Assembly: GCA_032622095.1 (NCBI GenBank)
Contig: CP136068.1
Location: forward strand, 182,966,796 to 183,030,795
Length of the DNA: 64,000 bases
DNA from: Siphonodentalium dalli
Taxonomy: Eukaryota; Mollusca; Scaphopoda; Gadilida; Siphonodentaliidae
Direction of reading: 5' to 3'
Positions 1-11,990 of the stretch are shown piece after piece; position 1 is the first letter of the stretch, and every line of letters starts with the position of its first letter. The notes under the pieces were generated by a model that was given only the letters and a program-made list of their open reading frames with translations, was not told the DNA's origin and did no database searches. The position numbers were made by a program, and so were the translations under genes.

Positions 1-1570
1 CCTATAATCCCCGTACTGCGAGTGACAATCACGATTGTCTCGCAAACGGACTCGTAGTCGTTAATTATGCGAAAATGTGTGTCGACCGTCCGAACAAAAT
101 TACTACAAACTAGCTATTCGTTATCATTATGTGTCTGCGTTCATCGTACGAAAGTGTATTTACATTGGCAAAAGGCGAATAGTAGCGCGAAACGTCATCA
201 CATTCCTTATATAAGCCGCTATTTGTTCCGCGTCCCATATATTGATTTAAGTATAGGTTATGGAGATTTTGGATTCACTAATATATCAGATTAATCACCT
301 ATTATATCGTCACAAAAATCATTACACATTTACGTATCTATCTATTTAATTATCACTTGGCATCGTGCCAAAAACATGACCGCGCGTATTTACATTGATT
401 CAGGCGGATTAGTACTATTTCTAAAATAGTACATGACACCAACAAGAGACAAAACAAAATGATTGCGGTGTTCAAGTTACATTGTTGTCCAAATTCGTTG
501 CACTAACGAAAATGGACACAAATACACAGAGGTAAATTGGAGGACTACATGTTCCGTCCCCAGTGCGTGCAAAACTGTCGTATACGGTTCTGACGCGTCT
601 CAGGCAAAGCTGGAAATGTATACATTGTGCAGCTTCTTTTAATGATTTTGAATTGTTAAAAGGGCATAAAACTCGTTATGTTGGGATACTATATTTTATG
701 AAACTCGTTTGATGAGTTAAGTCACTACTCAACTACGACTCGTTGTCAATCTAATTGATCAAACTCTTTTCATAAAAGTTTATATTCCAACATAACGAGT
801 TGAAGATCTTGTATATCACATAAAAAACACTTTCCCGATCGTTGGAGATGCTGTATACATATAATCTACAAGTCGTTATAGTGATATTTACAAATCGCGT
901 CCAGTAAATTATGTCTAATTGACTGGACTTGTATTGTACATTTCGCTATAAACTGGGACGATTTGTATATCCTCTATTTATCCGATAGTGTTACACTGTT
1001 CGGTCGTTTGGTATGCACTATACGGGGATCTAATTATAAAGCCTGCGTGTGTATTACATGTACCTGTAGCGCAATTCATATGACTAACGATATTGTTATC
1101 AATGTGTCCCATTATTGGTTCCAAAAGTCCGGCTAATTGCAGAACTTTTATCCTGCTAATTTGGCCTCTTATAGAACAATCGCACTAACATAAGGTTAAA
1201 TTGTACGTAGTGTGTGGTGCTATACCTCCAATCAAACCTATCAAATCGAAACTTATCGAATAATAGTGTAGTATCAGTTAATAGCATGATGTTAATCGCA
1301 TTATATACGTCATAAACTTAGAAAACAGCACTGGCAATACGTCATCTGCGCATTACTAAAACATGTTGTCCATCATCTTAGATATAAATCTGCATCAAAG
1401 TAAGTATAGTGGATTTTGGATACTTACGCTATACTGATTATTCGCCTTCGTCTTTTGTCACCAAAACCAATTCCTTCCGGTTTAACGCATCAATTCGCGT
1501 ACCACGACCACCCTATTATAACATGAATTATGTGGTTTCTCTGTGTTTCTGTCATATCACCACTACTCAC
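1..1570. other. Non-coding, probably intronic
   Basis: AT-rich sequence downstream of the last recognised exon in transcript direction. Apart from the foldback at 670-801 I see no exon, RNA gene or repeat array. Several short open frames on both strands have no recognisable content. Confidence 0.4.
670..801. mobile_element. Small foldback (MITE-like)
   Basis: The left arm AACTCGTTATGTTGGGATAC and its continuation to about 716 pair with about 756-801, which ends GTTGGAATATAAAC on the opposite strand. The arms are about 45 bp with a few mismatches around a 40-bp centre. No clear target duplication is visible. Confidence 0.5.
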
Positions 1571-1699
1571 CAGAACATCTGGAAGGATGATGTTGCTCCA
1601 GATATCATGGAAGAATACGTCCGTTGTCGTCATCTTGACAAACGATGACCGTGGCTTATTATAGACGCCATCGATGGATGCTCCCACCTCCAATTGAAC
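1571..1699 (-). CDS. VWDE-like gene exon: segment leading to the VWD domain
   Basis: The exon is 129 bp (43 codons), phase 0 at both ends. The acceptor is a strong pyrimidine tract ending ACTGCAG (AG at 1701-1700), and the donor GTGAGT starting at 1570 is near-perfect. The translation includes VQLEVGASIDGVYNKPRSS and ends DIWSNIILPDVL. Joined to the previous exon it gives the family order N-x-C-G-x-x-I, W, then D-G-x-Y-N, an R, a V-x-M-T-T strand, and W-x-N-I-x-L-P-D-V. The next exon should begin with the valine-rich strand and the C-x-x-x-N-D-P-H motif of the VWD domain. I could not find it in 1-1570, so it probably lies left of the window. Confidence 0.66.
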
Positions 1700-4600
1700 C
1701 TGCAGTTAAAATAAACTATATTGGGTTATCAGTTGTTCAATCAACAGCGACCATATGCCGGTGGCCTGTGTAGTTTACACATGGTTAAATGCGAGGTGTA
1801 CTCGCGAAAAACACGGTCCATGTGTTGTATTGGCATGCTATGCGCTGTGTATTATGATGTCTGAACGATCGGCCGTCCGTATATCGGTTCCATGGTCCGC
1901 TTTGGACCGAGTCTAACTTTTGCCAAATATCTTGCCAAATATAAATGTTGTGCCAACTTCTTTTAGAATTTGCCAAATGCTATCAGTTTTTGGAAAGTTG
2001 AGTCTTATATTTCCCTGTTTGAACGACGCTTGAAATCGATAAAATGATATCGATAAAATTCCAGCTGATTGTCGATGAATAAAATATACTCATTTTGACG
2101 TTACATAGTTTGATCGGGACATTATTATCCGCCATTGACGGTGGATAATATTCGTGTCTAAATATACATATTAAGTAGTAACCTTAAACTCTACAGTGGG
2201 GTTCGCAGAAAAACTATATCCGCGATCAAGAATTTGTACCATCCAGATTTACGGGCGACCATGCCGCGGATCGATGCTGCAATGAAATGTCACCTAACTG
2301 AAGTTTGTATGTCACAGATGAAACTTACATATTTCGCAATGGTTAAGTAGCACTGGTAATAATTCAGTACCAGTATTTGGATAGCATCTGGCTTGCTAAC
2401 CATCATGGGGAAATTAGACAAACGAAGGATGTGCGTCACGCATTTCAATGACTCGATTCTCGTATTCAATTAAAAACTATGGATTGTGTCAGTTATCCAA
2501 GTATGTGTGTATATCGCTGGCGTGGACCATATAGCTAGCCTAACATGTACATACATAACTGAAGCTAGTTTGGATCGGAGTACACATAGGAAATGTTGCG
2601 AAATTAACACACAATTCATGGCGTTAGCTGCCACATGTTTGGAAATATTAATATTATCTTTCTGACAGGTCTGCATATGGAATGCCTTTTGTTATGATGT
2701 TTGTTGAGGAGGGTTGTGTATGAAAGCGCATTTGTGTATATTTTATGTGTTTTGTTGTATGATTCAATTTATTATAATAGTAGGTTATTTGGACAATAGT
2801 GTATTCCTGGAATATACGTCGAATGGGCACATTAGAACAGTAGACATCATGGGTGAGGAGGCACGTGACTAGAGTATATAAATTGGGGTGTCCACATGCA
2901 AGATTATCGTGATGCAACACCCCACTCTCCGGTTCTGGAAGGTCCAATTGCACCCCATTTTCGGTTGGAATTTTTATCTAGTTTACATCACGTTCTCAAG
3001 CTGTTGGATATGACAACCCCAACATGTTGGAGTCTTTTCAACTTGTGAACATTTTAGTTCGAATATCCATACTGTTATAACAATTTATACCTATTAATCT
3101 GAAATTTACAACATATGTTGTTTTGGGCATAAAATAATACAAATTATTTAGTTTTGAATAGAAACTGTATCCATGGTGGTTGAAACGGATACAGCCACAT
3201 ATAGTAATATCCACATCTATACTCATAATACTCGAATCCTAATATCGGACAAATGGCCAGTGTCATATGTACATGACTGTACCATAGTTGTCATTACATA
3301 GTAACATATGTTTCACGTTGGACACTTCGACCCGTAACGTATAACTGTGACTACATGCATTGGAAACCATTGCCACCCATTCCACCGCAATAAAACAGAT
3401 TCGTCGGGACTCCTATATAGTTATAACTAGCTATTTGTGGTTAAATATGACTGTAGTAAACAATATTTTACCAATTTGTATCACGTTTAAGCATTATCAT
3501 CAACTGTGTTGGATATGTGTTATCTCGCTACATATTAAAAAACCACAACTGTGGAACTTTCCTTTGCACCATCATGCGGAATATACGAGAAGCTTAGATA
3601 TGGATGAGCATAGGCTTAGAGATATATTGATATAAGATATTAAACTCATATGCAATTGCCTCATTTTCTTGCGAGTTACTGAAGAACTGCAGATTTTACC
3701 CATGCTTGGAAAAAAAGGCCGATGATAAATTCATCGACTCATTCATTTGTGAGCCATGTATACTTCTTCTGAGCTGTGACATTTTGCGTACACAGATAGA
3801 ACAATCTAATGTGAAGATCGGTAATATACATTTGGACTTGCTCTGCATAATAGTGACAAAAAAGAAATATTTGCTTCATAATTGAATCGGACATAACATA
3901 GTAAAGTGCTGATCCTTGATGATTATTCCGATTGTTTTTCCAATCTGACCAGTTGACAAATTGGTTTGATCTAGTTACAAAAGACTGAGTCTGAAGTCAG
4001 CGACAGTCAATGACTGCATACCAATGAGCGAAATAGTTGATTCAAGGTGGAAAAGAATATATATGCCGAATTACTCGTGACTATAAAATCTCAATGGAAT
4101 GGACGGGGCACTGAGTCGCAGATTGAATCAATTAGTCAATTTAGAGTCGTGACTATTGACTCTGGTGTGATTTCCGACTGGAGTCGCAAATCAAGTAAAC
4201 AAAAATAAATGCGGTATTCCCACAATGCAAGCTACATAGATAAGAAACATATGCAGCCACGATGAAACATGACGCGCTTCCGCCCCGAATAATACAGTGA
4301 CTCGAGTGAGTTAGCTGATTCGAGGTGGAAAATAAACTGAAAAGATATGCAGGGTTAGTCATTGCTTTGACTTATGTTGACGCTGCATTGATTATCGCCA
4401 TGTGATCAGTCCCGAATAAAACTCTCTTATTAGTCTACGGCATACTGTGTGCGAAAGGTGTCGGTGTCGGTGTCGTGTGTGCATATTCCTAGTGATGCAG
4501 ACAAAATACAACTGTGCTAAAATTAATCGACCCCTTTAATGGTGTGCCTTTGCTGACGTGCCAGTCAACAGTTTGGTAGTATCGCCGTGAATATGCTAGC

Positions 4601-5541
4601 GGCTGATGCGTGGTACCCGCCGGTAATCTCACCATGGTAATATATATCACCGCGATAACCAAGTGAATTGCCGCAGCGATTTGTTTTTTGCGGCCAAAAA
4701 ACGGAAAGTTCAATCTAGAAATTTTGAAACACTTCAGTGTTCGACGTCTGGCACCATTTCCAATCAACAAGTTTTAAATTAAATACCATACCTTCACCAG
4801 CAGGGTCATCTTTATTTTCAAGTGAACAGAACCCAACACAATATATATATATATACAAGTATGAAGTTGGCTACTGTCATTTGCGATTGCCTCATCATGC
4901 CATAAATAAACAAATTCGCTTGGGTGGTTACAATGGTGACTTAAAACAATAACATTCTTATAGACATCACACGAAGAATGCAGTCTATAATCGAACGCGA
5001 TGTGGTCGGCGGCGGTATAATTGACTGCGGTTGATCACATGAACCTGGTTGAGTACTGTGTGAATACTGGTGGTCAAGCTCGTTCAGGAGGGCAGGAGGG
5101 TCGAATAATATAACATTGCTGTACGTATTTCCACAGTGATTCTGAATTTCCTTTACATAAATGTGAATTAAACTCCAATAGATTTGTTTCTTCATATTTC
5201 CAGAAGACAATACATGATTAAGATGCTTGAGATTGGTCGTAATTAGTTTAATTATATACAAATAGTGATGTTTCCGGTAAATCACCCGCCCCTAGTCCAG
5301 ACATCCGCCCCTAATTGTATCGACACCATGAACAAAATAAACAAACACACTAACTGAAAAAGCATAACGTTATGTTTATCGACATATGATCGTAGTAAAT
5401 AGTTATAATCAGTCGCTGATCTATTGTATTATTTGCACTGGAATTGGGGTTTGACGTCGACTTTGTATATAGGACCAGTTCGACCGCTCCAATGACTCTC
5501 CAATGACATTATTTAACTTCATAACACCATTGCAAAACATT

Positions 5542-6054
5542 ACTGTTACCAGGTCAGGCACATCCTGAATTACACGAGTATAGTGATATTTCACTATTAT
5601 AGTGGTATTTGACTATAACACATTCATGTTTGCGTCGGGAATAGAAGACGGCGCATACCAGTGCACAACCAAATGTCACTCTTAAAAAATGTCGCAGTGG
5701 ATGAACAGTCTTCGGACAAAATTCATTGTGCGATCTTTTGCGCCAGCTTTGATATTCAATAATATTATAATATTACTAATATAACCCTTTCTAAATGACA
5801 ATAGCAGAATCAACCAATCACTCCTTCACAACAATATTTCAACTAATTGCATGCTAATTGAGTTGCTTATCGTGTGCCGTCATGATTATTTATTCTCCTG
5901 GACAAACTATATGTATGATACCGTATTAGTGCGACTTGATTTTGGATTATCCCTCTTTGATAAAATTAACAAAACGGTAATGGTCATATACCACTATAAT
6001 AGTGGAATACCACTATAATAGTGGAATTCAGGATGTACCTGACCTGGTTACAGT
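5542..6054. mobile_element. Foldback element with ACTG...CAGT ends
   Basis: The terminal inverted repeats of about 32 bp read ACTGTTACCAGGTCAGG at the left and the near-complement ending CCTGACCTGGTTACAGT at the right, continuing into CATCCTGAATT and its complement. Just inside both ends are short palindromes of the CCACTATAATAGTGG type. The total of 513 bp has no coding potential, so this is a candidate non-autonomous DNA element. No target duplication could be defined. Confidence 0.55.
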
Positions 6055-6331
6055 CAGAGATGCATTGCTGATCATTGTCTAGTTAGTCCAATAAGATACT
6101 AAAGTTTGTTAAATATCTTGAAATTAAACATTGGAAAAGTTCAAAGCAATATTCTAGTAGTCTTTCGACTAAATATGTTCGAACTTAATTCATGATTAGC
6201 AATGTTTATTGACAAATCAACGCATCAGTTATGTTTTCACAGTCATTTAATTATGCGAGATGTTGTCATTGTGGAGCTTTCAATAATTAATTAGCAACAC
6301 GGCTTATCTACGTGGATTGTTGGGTTTTTAA

Positions 6332-6558
6332 CCCTTCCATACGGGAGCTCCGATGGTGGGTGCAGCATCAAAGATCATGTACCAGTGCATTTTCTTATAT
6401 ATGCGAGGCTCATATATAGACGAGAATTCACAGGCTTAAAATGTAAATGTTTATTGTGTTAGGCCAATGTATTCTCATATATTTACTAGGCTCCCCGTGG
6501 GGGAATCGCATACCTATATAAGAGGATGCATTGACACACGGTTTTCGTGACGAAAGGG
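6332..6558. mobile_element. MITE flanked by TTAA (piggyBac-like)
   Basis: TTAA at 6328-6331 and 6559-6562 flanks a 227-bp segment that begins CCCTTCCATACGG and ends CGAAAGGG. C-C-C-T-T ends beside a TTAA duplication are typical of piggyBac-type elements. The inverted repeats are short and imperfect, and no transposase is present. Confidence 0.45.
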
Positions 6559-6950
6559 TTAACCCATACCTGTATACTGTTTACCTAAAACAAAGAAGTG
6601 GCAGCACTGCATCCAGAATTTTGGCATTATTTTAGGGGGTAAGTTACTTGCCCCATCAGCATGGACAGTCGGCCGCCAAACGGAGAATGAGTCAAATAAT
6701 CCTTATGATGGGGGTAGATTTGGGTAAAGTGGCAGATCTGTCACCCTGTTGTTTAGCTGTCCGAAAAAGTTAGTGTCGGTTTTGTATTTCCACACGATAA
6801 GAGCAAACTATCCCCACGTATTTGGAGTATTGTAAAACCATGTTCTAGTACATATACATTATACAATGACTGTTTGTTAGCGAATTGGACAATTGGGTTT
6901 TGTCTCTTTATCCAAATGCATCAATTAGCAATAGTCCTATCCAGCTACAC

Positions 6951-7147
6951 TATCAGTGGCATACCCCAGTATTGTATAGTATGACCACTATATATAACTA
7001 TCACAGCTATCAGTGGCATACCCAGCATTTTATAGTATGACCACTATAAATAAATATCATAGCTATCAATGGCATACCCCAGCATTGTGTAATATGACCA
7101 CTATAAATAACAATCATAGCTACCAGTGGCATACCCCAGCATTGTTT
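6951..7147. repeat. 57-bp minisatellite, 3.5 copies
   Basis: The unit starts TATCAGTGGCATACCCCAG and includes TATGACCACTATAAATAA. Copies begin at 6951, 7008, 7064 and 7121. The array ends 26 bp from the donor of exon 7173-7406. Confidence 0.85.
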
Positions 7148-7172
7148 CGTTTGAAACCGGGTGGTATATTAC

Positions 7173-7406
7173 CTGCTTTTGCCAATCTGAGCTCGGAATC
7201 GCAACGCCACAGTTATCTGCATTGAACTTTAGGTCTGTAAGCTGAATTCCAGATGTACAGCGTCCTTTGTTCTTCTGGTAGTGTGGGGTTGCGACTAACA
7301 CATCAAGGTTACATCCAGTGGCAGAATCGCAACCGATTGGAACAGTGGCTCGAATTGTGAACGTTCCTGTTTGAGTTTCAGTTATATCGATGGTTCTTGG
7401 GTAAAT
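7173..7406 (-). CDS. VWDE-like gene exon: conserved I-T-E-x-Q-x-G block
   Basis: The exon is 234 bp (78 codons), phase 0 at both ends. The acceptor is TTCGTTTCAG (AG at 7408-7407), and the donor GTAATA starts at 7172. The translation opens IYPRTIDITETQTGTFTIRA, followed by TVPIGCDSATGC, a K-G-R-C and FNADNCGVAIPSSDW. This is the beta-rich, four-cysteine block with the I-T-E-G-Q-T-G-like and T-V-P-I-G-C signatures that lies between the Ig-like segment and the VWD domain in mollusc VWDE-like proteins. It is the best-conserved of the six exons. It is hemmed in by repeats: a 57-bp minisatellite ends 26 bp away on the donor side, and a GC-rich foldback (7500-7609) and the LINE 3' tail lie on the acceptor side. 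Confidence 0.8.
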
Positions 7407-7499
7407 CTGAAACGAACACACACCATGTTTAGTTGTATGTATAATCCACATATGTGGGCAAATGGGGGTGCATAATATACAGTTGTCGCCCGCGATTGT

Positions 7500-7609
7500 G
7501 TGAGACACGGGGATTTGTCGCCCGCTCGAGACCTGGAATGTCACTCGAGGGCCGCCAGGCCCGATATTGACATTCCAGGTCGAGAGCGGCGACAAATCCC
7601 GTGTCTCAC
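7500..7609. repeat. GC-rich perfect-type foldback
   Basis: The left arm 7500-7542 (starting GTGAGACACGGGGATTTGTC) pairs with 7568-7609 with three or four small mismatches around a 25-bp centre that is itself GC-rich. It is conspicuous in AT-rich surroundings. It may be a small foldback transposon; no target duplication is evident. Confidence 0.7.
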
Positions 7610-7716
7610 GAAATCAAGGGTGACAACTGTTTTGTTATCTGACAGAGGAGTACACACGAACCTCCTTAATGACAGGCCTAAATCCGCGCGTATATTCTTT
7701 AATCCAGTTCGAAGAG

Positions 7717-7759
7717 TTTTTTGTTTTTGTTTTGTTTTGTTTTTTTTAAAGTTTTTATT
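7717..7759 (-). terminator. LINE polyadenylation signal and A-rich tail
   Basis: On the minus strand AATAAA (7759-7754) is followed at once by an A-rich tail interrupted by single C residues (7747-7717). This marks the 3' end of the LINE. Confidence 0.7.
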
Positions 7760-8169
7760 GATCAAGATTAAATGTATATAAATATTGTAACAAGATTTGC
7801 AAAAAAGATCACACACTAACTCTTTCACCCCCAGTCTATCAGTAACTTGCATACATCCTTTCGCTCACATGCTCTTTCACTCATCGCGACAAGTTTATAA
7901 TTATACACGTTTCTGGTATGGGTCCCGCAAGCTATGTTAGACATATGTTTAGTCAAAGAGCTAATATCGGTAGGTTCAATGCTTATAAGATATTAATTGT
8001 GTATATATAGCTCTTTGCTGAGTATAATGGGATTTTGATTGATGTTGAAATAAGTTTTTTCCCTTTCTGGTGGGTCAACTCGGCGGTTTTTCGGCACTTA
8101 TTCCTCTGGTCAATACTTGTGAGTTGGAGAGGTAAACTTGGGTTTTGGTGGGAACGATATTTTGATACA

Positions 8170-9030
8170 TCATGGTTTGTTTGCTTCTGACGTTTTGTTA
8201 AGAGCTTCAATGATTAAAAACCAGTTTTTCTCAAAAGAGGGTAATTTCATTTGGCACTGTGCCAACAATTTCTCCTGTAAATATCTAGATTGTAGTTCTG
8301 ATAGAAAGGATTTTAGTGATAACATATCAGGATTAAATTTAGTTTTGTATATGTATTGTTTTATCAGTAGCCAAAACAGATTCATCATAGAGTTACCGCC
8401 CATTGATAGGGATCCAAGAATTGCAATCTTTCTTGTGGCTAACAAGGCGATACCATTTGATTTGCACCAAATAGTAACATCATTTATAAAGTTTTTCACA
8501 AGCGGACAGTCCCAAAAAATATGGGATATATCTTCAGATGTTGTGCCACAGCGATTACATAAATCATTTTGTTCTAGGTTGACCATTTTAAGAAATTTCT
8601 TTGTGGAAAGTATGATTAATTCTATATTGTAACCACCACATGTTCGTGTCAGGCGTCGTGGTGAAAGCAAGCCGGTTGTAGTTTTCCCATTGAATGTCAT
8701 TAACCTCAAATTCAGCCTGCCATTTTGTATGGGATTTTGGTACGATATTCATTGAATTTAAAATTTTGTAGAAGTCCTGTCCACCATGAGTATTGTTCAA
8801 TGGGATAACAAAATTACTTGGAAGGAAATGGCTTTCAATACGAAATAAGGGTTGGTTGAGCTTTTGTGACATAGCTATTATTTGTTGGCGGATGCTGTTC
8901 ATTGTCAGAAAATCTGTACGTATATGATAACATTCGAATAAAGATTGTTCTGTGTGTAATATGCCACCTCTTTGAAACAAGTCATTTACATATATAATTC
9001 CTTTTTTTCGCCATGAAGAAAAAAAAATGG
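8170..9030 (-). pseudogene. LINE ORF2 C-terminal region with zinc-finger motif
   Basis: Two overlapping frames (8588-8980 and 8170-8709) carry the end of ORF2, with a frameshift between about 8600 and 8700. The second contains CNRCGTTSEDISHIFWDCP, the C-x2-C-x8-H-x4-C knuckle found at the C terminus of many L1/Tx1 and related LINE proteins. It ends at a stop at 8170, after which the 3' untranslated region begins. Confidence 0.75.
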
Positions 9031-9043
9031 TATGTCGTTCCAG

Positions 9044-9570
9044 TTTTATATCGGGGTTGTTCCAAATAGTGCATGCCTGAAATCGATTTTGTTTCTTATT
9101 TTTTCTAACATATTTGCAAAAGCCAGTAGTACGTCATGCCAGAAAGGATTGTTCACGACACTATCTTTGTTTTTTAGAAAAGCATGGTTGTATGTCAGAA
9201 ATAGGTGGTCTTTGGTGATAGGAAGGTCGGTTAGGGGTGTCCATTTTGAACTTTTCAATAACAATCGTCTCACCCAAGTTATTTTCATTGACATGAGGAA
9301 ATTGTTTACATCTACCATTTTCATTCCACCGTGAGAGTGGTCTTGACAGACGAGTTTTCTTTTTACTCGGTCCCGCTTGGAATTCCAGAGAAAATTGAAT
9401 AGTATTTTTTCGAGTTTGGTCATGAAATTGTTGTTGGGGTTAGGTAATGCGATGAATAGGTGAGTTAATTTGGGGATAATGATGGATTTTATAACTGTTA
9501 TACGACCAAATGGGGTAAGTAGTAGATGATTCCATGTTTCTGTTAATCGTTTAATTTCATTCAGCTTATT
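9044..9570 (-). pseudogene. LINE ORF2, post-RT region
   Basis: This continues the RT frame past the stop at 9571. ITVIKSIIIPKL and FNFLWNSKRDRVKRK are typical of the thumb and post-RT connector of L1/Tx1 elements (the F-x-W segment). The frame stops at TAA near 9044, then changes frame in an A/T-rich run near 9030. Confidence 0.75.
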
Positions 9571-11032
9571 TTAAAAATTAATCGACATTTTGTTTAAAGT
9601 AGTATTAAAGTTGATTCCAAGAAGATTAAATGGGTCAGCAAATGTGAGATGAAGGTCCGGACATATATGTTCTTGCCGCCCCACCATTGATCCAATCCAC
9701 GACGCCTGACACTTACTCGCATTGAGATTGAGTCCCGATATTTTAGCAAAGGCATTTAGGGTGGAATAAGCCTCACTCAGACTACTTTCGGAACCGTCTA
9801 GAATAAGTGACGTGTCGTCTGCGTACTGCGTTAACTTAAATTCAAAACCATCGAGGGTAATTCCTTTGATTTTTTTATTATTTCTAATCATGAGAGCTAG
9901 GATTTCTGCGCAAATCAAAAAAATGTACGGAGATATAGGATCGCCCTGCCGACAGCCTCGACCTAGTGTGAAACATTGTGATATGTGCCCATTTATGAGT
10001 AAGGAAGAGTTAATATTCGTATAAAATATTGAAATCCATTTTTTTATCGTTTCTCCAAAGTTGAAAAATTCAAGACATTTGTGCATGAATTTCCACGATA
10101 CAGAGTCAAATGCTTTCTCAAAATCTAAAAGTAGTAAGAGGCCAGGAATTTTCTTCAAGTTAGTTTGGTATATAAGATCATAAATCAGTCGTGTATTGTC
10201 TCCTATGTATCGGCCCTTCAAGAAACCCGTTTGGTCCTCGTTAATGATATGGGGGAGAACTTGTTTCATCCGCTGAGCTATACATGCAGATGCCAGCTTA
10301 TATGAGCTGTTCAATAAGGTAATCGGTCTCCAATTTGTTAGAAGATGTCTGTCTTTGTCTTTTTTTGGGAGAAGACTTATAATTCCTTGTTTTTGTGTAA
10401 TGGAGAGCTCTCCTGATTTATAGGACTCATTGAGAGATTCACATAAAATAGGCCCAAGCTTTCGCCAGAAAAAATTCCAAAATTCATACGGAAATCCATC
10501 CAATCCACATGTCTTACCATTCTTTGTTTGTTTTAATACTGCAGACAGTTCATGTATGGTGATTGACCCTTCTATACTATCTGAAATATCTTTATTTAGT
10601 TTCAAAACGTTATTGTCGAAAGTGGCAAAATGTGTCTCGGATTGAGTAGCGCATTTTGAAGCGTATAAAGTTTGATAAAAGTTACGAGCTTCTTTAATAA
10701 TGTCATTTTGGTAGGTTAATAATTTCCCATTTGAGTCTATCAGATTGGTCAGGGTTTTCGATATATAATTACGCTTTTCCAAATTTAAGAAATATTTTGT
10801 TGGTTTTTCGCCATCCTCGATCCATTTTGCTCTAGATCTTATCATTGCACCCATTGTAGCTTCCTTTCTCATATCCATTAACTCGTTATCGACTTTTTGT
10901 ATCTCTTCCAGAAGTTTCACCTTCTGTTCAATGTCCGACCCATTCCTATCAACCAATTCGGTAAGATCATATTTAGCTTTCTGTAGAGATTCTTCTTTTG
11001 ATTTACGATCTCGTTTTCTGTTTGAAGAGTAA
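9571..11032 (-). pseudogene. LINE reverse transcriptase region
   Basis: The region continues ORF2 in another frame. It contains the pre-RT signature WIEDGEKPTKYFLNLEKRN, then GLDGFPYEFW, ISLLPKK, NWRPITLLN, DQTGFLKGRYIGDN, LLLDFEKAFDSV (catalytic Asp of motif A), GCRQGDPISPY and TQYADDTSLIL (Y-A-D-D catalytic pair), followed by LNLNASKC and NLLGINF. These are the RT blocks of an L1-type LINE in the correct order. The frame stops at TAA (9573-9571), but the same frame goes on with ORF2 sequence, so this is a point mutation and not the natural end. Confidence 0.88.
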
Positions 11033-11974
11033 GCAATGCATGGTAGCCCCTCTTATATCCAATAAAAGTGAATCTAGAAAAAGTCTTTTGCTGATATCAC
11101 ATTTACAAGTATGATGAGGGGAACTATCTAATTCGTCTGTAGTGTAGTTGTATCGAATCTTATTGGTTTCAATGAGCTCATTCATCATATCGATATATGT
11201 TTTGTCTCGTAGAAGTGAAAGATTAAATTTCCAAAAACCGTGACCCTTCTGGTGAGTATTTAATGTTAGTGATAATGTTATAATCGAGTGATCGGATCTA
11301 TATCCCGGCAGTATGTTTGGTTTCTCTCCAATTAGGCTTAAAATATCATCTGATACGAGGACATAGTCTAGCCTCGCCATTTTTATAGGTGACTTTCTTC
11401 TCCAAGTGAAACGCTTAAGTTCTTTATTATTGGATCTCCATACATCAATTAGTTCGAGCCTATCGACAAGACTATGCACCGCCTCTTGTGCGCGTGGACT
11501 GTTTGTATGTTTATAGTTAAAAGTATCGGACGTTTGATTTTGAACCAAATTCCAATCACCACATATTACGATTTGAGTATTGCCTATTTTAGTAAATGCT
11601 CTTTGCAGGTTATGGTAAAATTCTGGGTTATCGTTATTTGGCCCATAAATATTAGCCAAACTAATTCTCACATTTTCAATGGTGATATCCAAAATGATAT
11701 AATTTCCGCCAGTATCTTTCAGAGATTCGTGTATGTGGAAATCTAAATTTGTATTGAACAGAATTGCTACTCCACGAGAATTTGATTTAAAAGATGCTAT
11801 TTCTGTTTTGGAGCCCCATTCGGCTGAAATAATTTTTTCCATATCTTTTGTAAAATGTGTATCTTGTAGACATACTATAGACGGTTTCAAATCTTTCAAG
11901 TGTCGAAAAACATCGCGACGCTTAGTAGTTTCGTTCAGCCCTCGACAGTTTGAAGAAATAATTTTTACAGACAT
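11003..11974 (-). pseudogene. LINE endonuclease region (start of ORF2)
   Basis: The frame starts with MSVKIISSNCRGLN, the usual beginning of an L1-type endonuclease, and its ATG is the first in frame. Further motifs are CLQDTHF (metal-binding region, with D where many elements have E), NIYGPN, GDWN, RLDYVLVS and the catalytic SDHS near residue 225. The exonuclease-endonuclease-phosphatase fold would nick target DNA to prime reverse transcription. The frame runs on to a stop at 11003, but LINE-like sequence changes frame at about 11030, so one indel separates it from the RT part. It is otherwise intact over 300 residues. Confidence 0.85.
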
Positions 11975-11990
11975 GAGCAGACGTTAGTAC

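Larger units (their letters stand above)
1700..7172. other. Intron of the VWDE-like gene
   Basis: Intron between exons 7173-7406 and 1571-1699. It holds two MITE-like elements (5542-6054 and 6332-6558), a 57-bp minisatellite (6951-7147) and two weakly similar segments at about 4022-4080 and 4299-4360. The open frame at 4941-5285 on the minus strand lacks family similarity. The rest shows nothing recognisable. Confidence 0.5.
7717..11990 (-). mobile_element. L1/Tx1-type non-LTR retrotransposon (LINE), degenerate, ORF1 absent
   Basis: The element is on the minus strand, the same strand as the host gene. It holds an apurinic-type endonuclease, a reverse transcriptase and a C-terminal zinc-finger region in the order of an L1-type second ORF. 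It then has about 420 bp of 3' untranslated sequence with AATAAA (7759-7754) and an A-rich tail of AAAAC repeats (7717-7747). No ORF1 is visible upstream of 11974, so the copy is probably 5' truncated near 12.0 kb. The coding region is broken by two frameshifts or more and by in-frame stops at about 9571 and 9044. Placement in the L1/Tx1 group rests on the endonuclease and RT motifs only. Confidence 0.82.

Noticed and set aside
4941-5285. Minus-strand frame with Pro/Ser-rich end
   Set aside because: It lies between two exons that join directly in the family, has no strong splice pair and no known similarity.
8138-8632. Plus-strand frame of 164 codons
   Set aside because: It is the antisense shadow of the LINE ORF2 C-terminal region.
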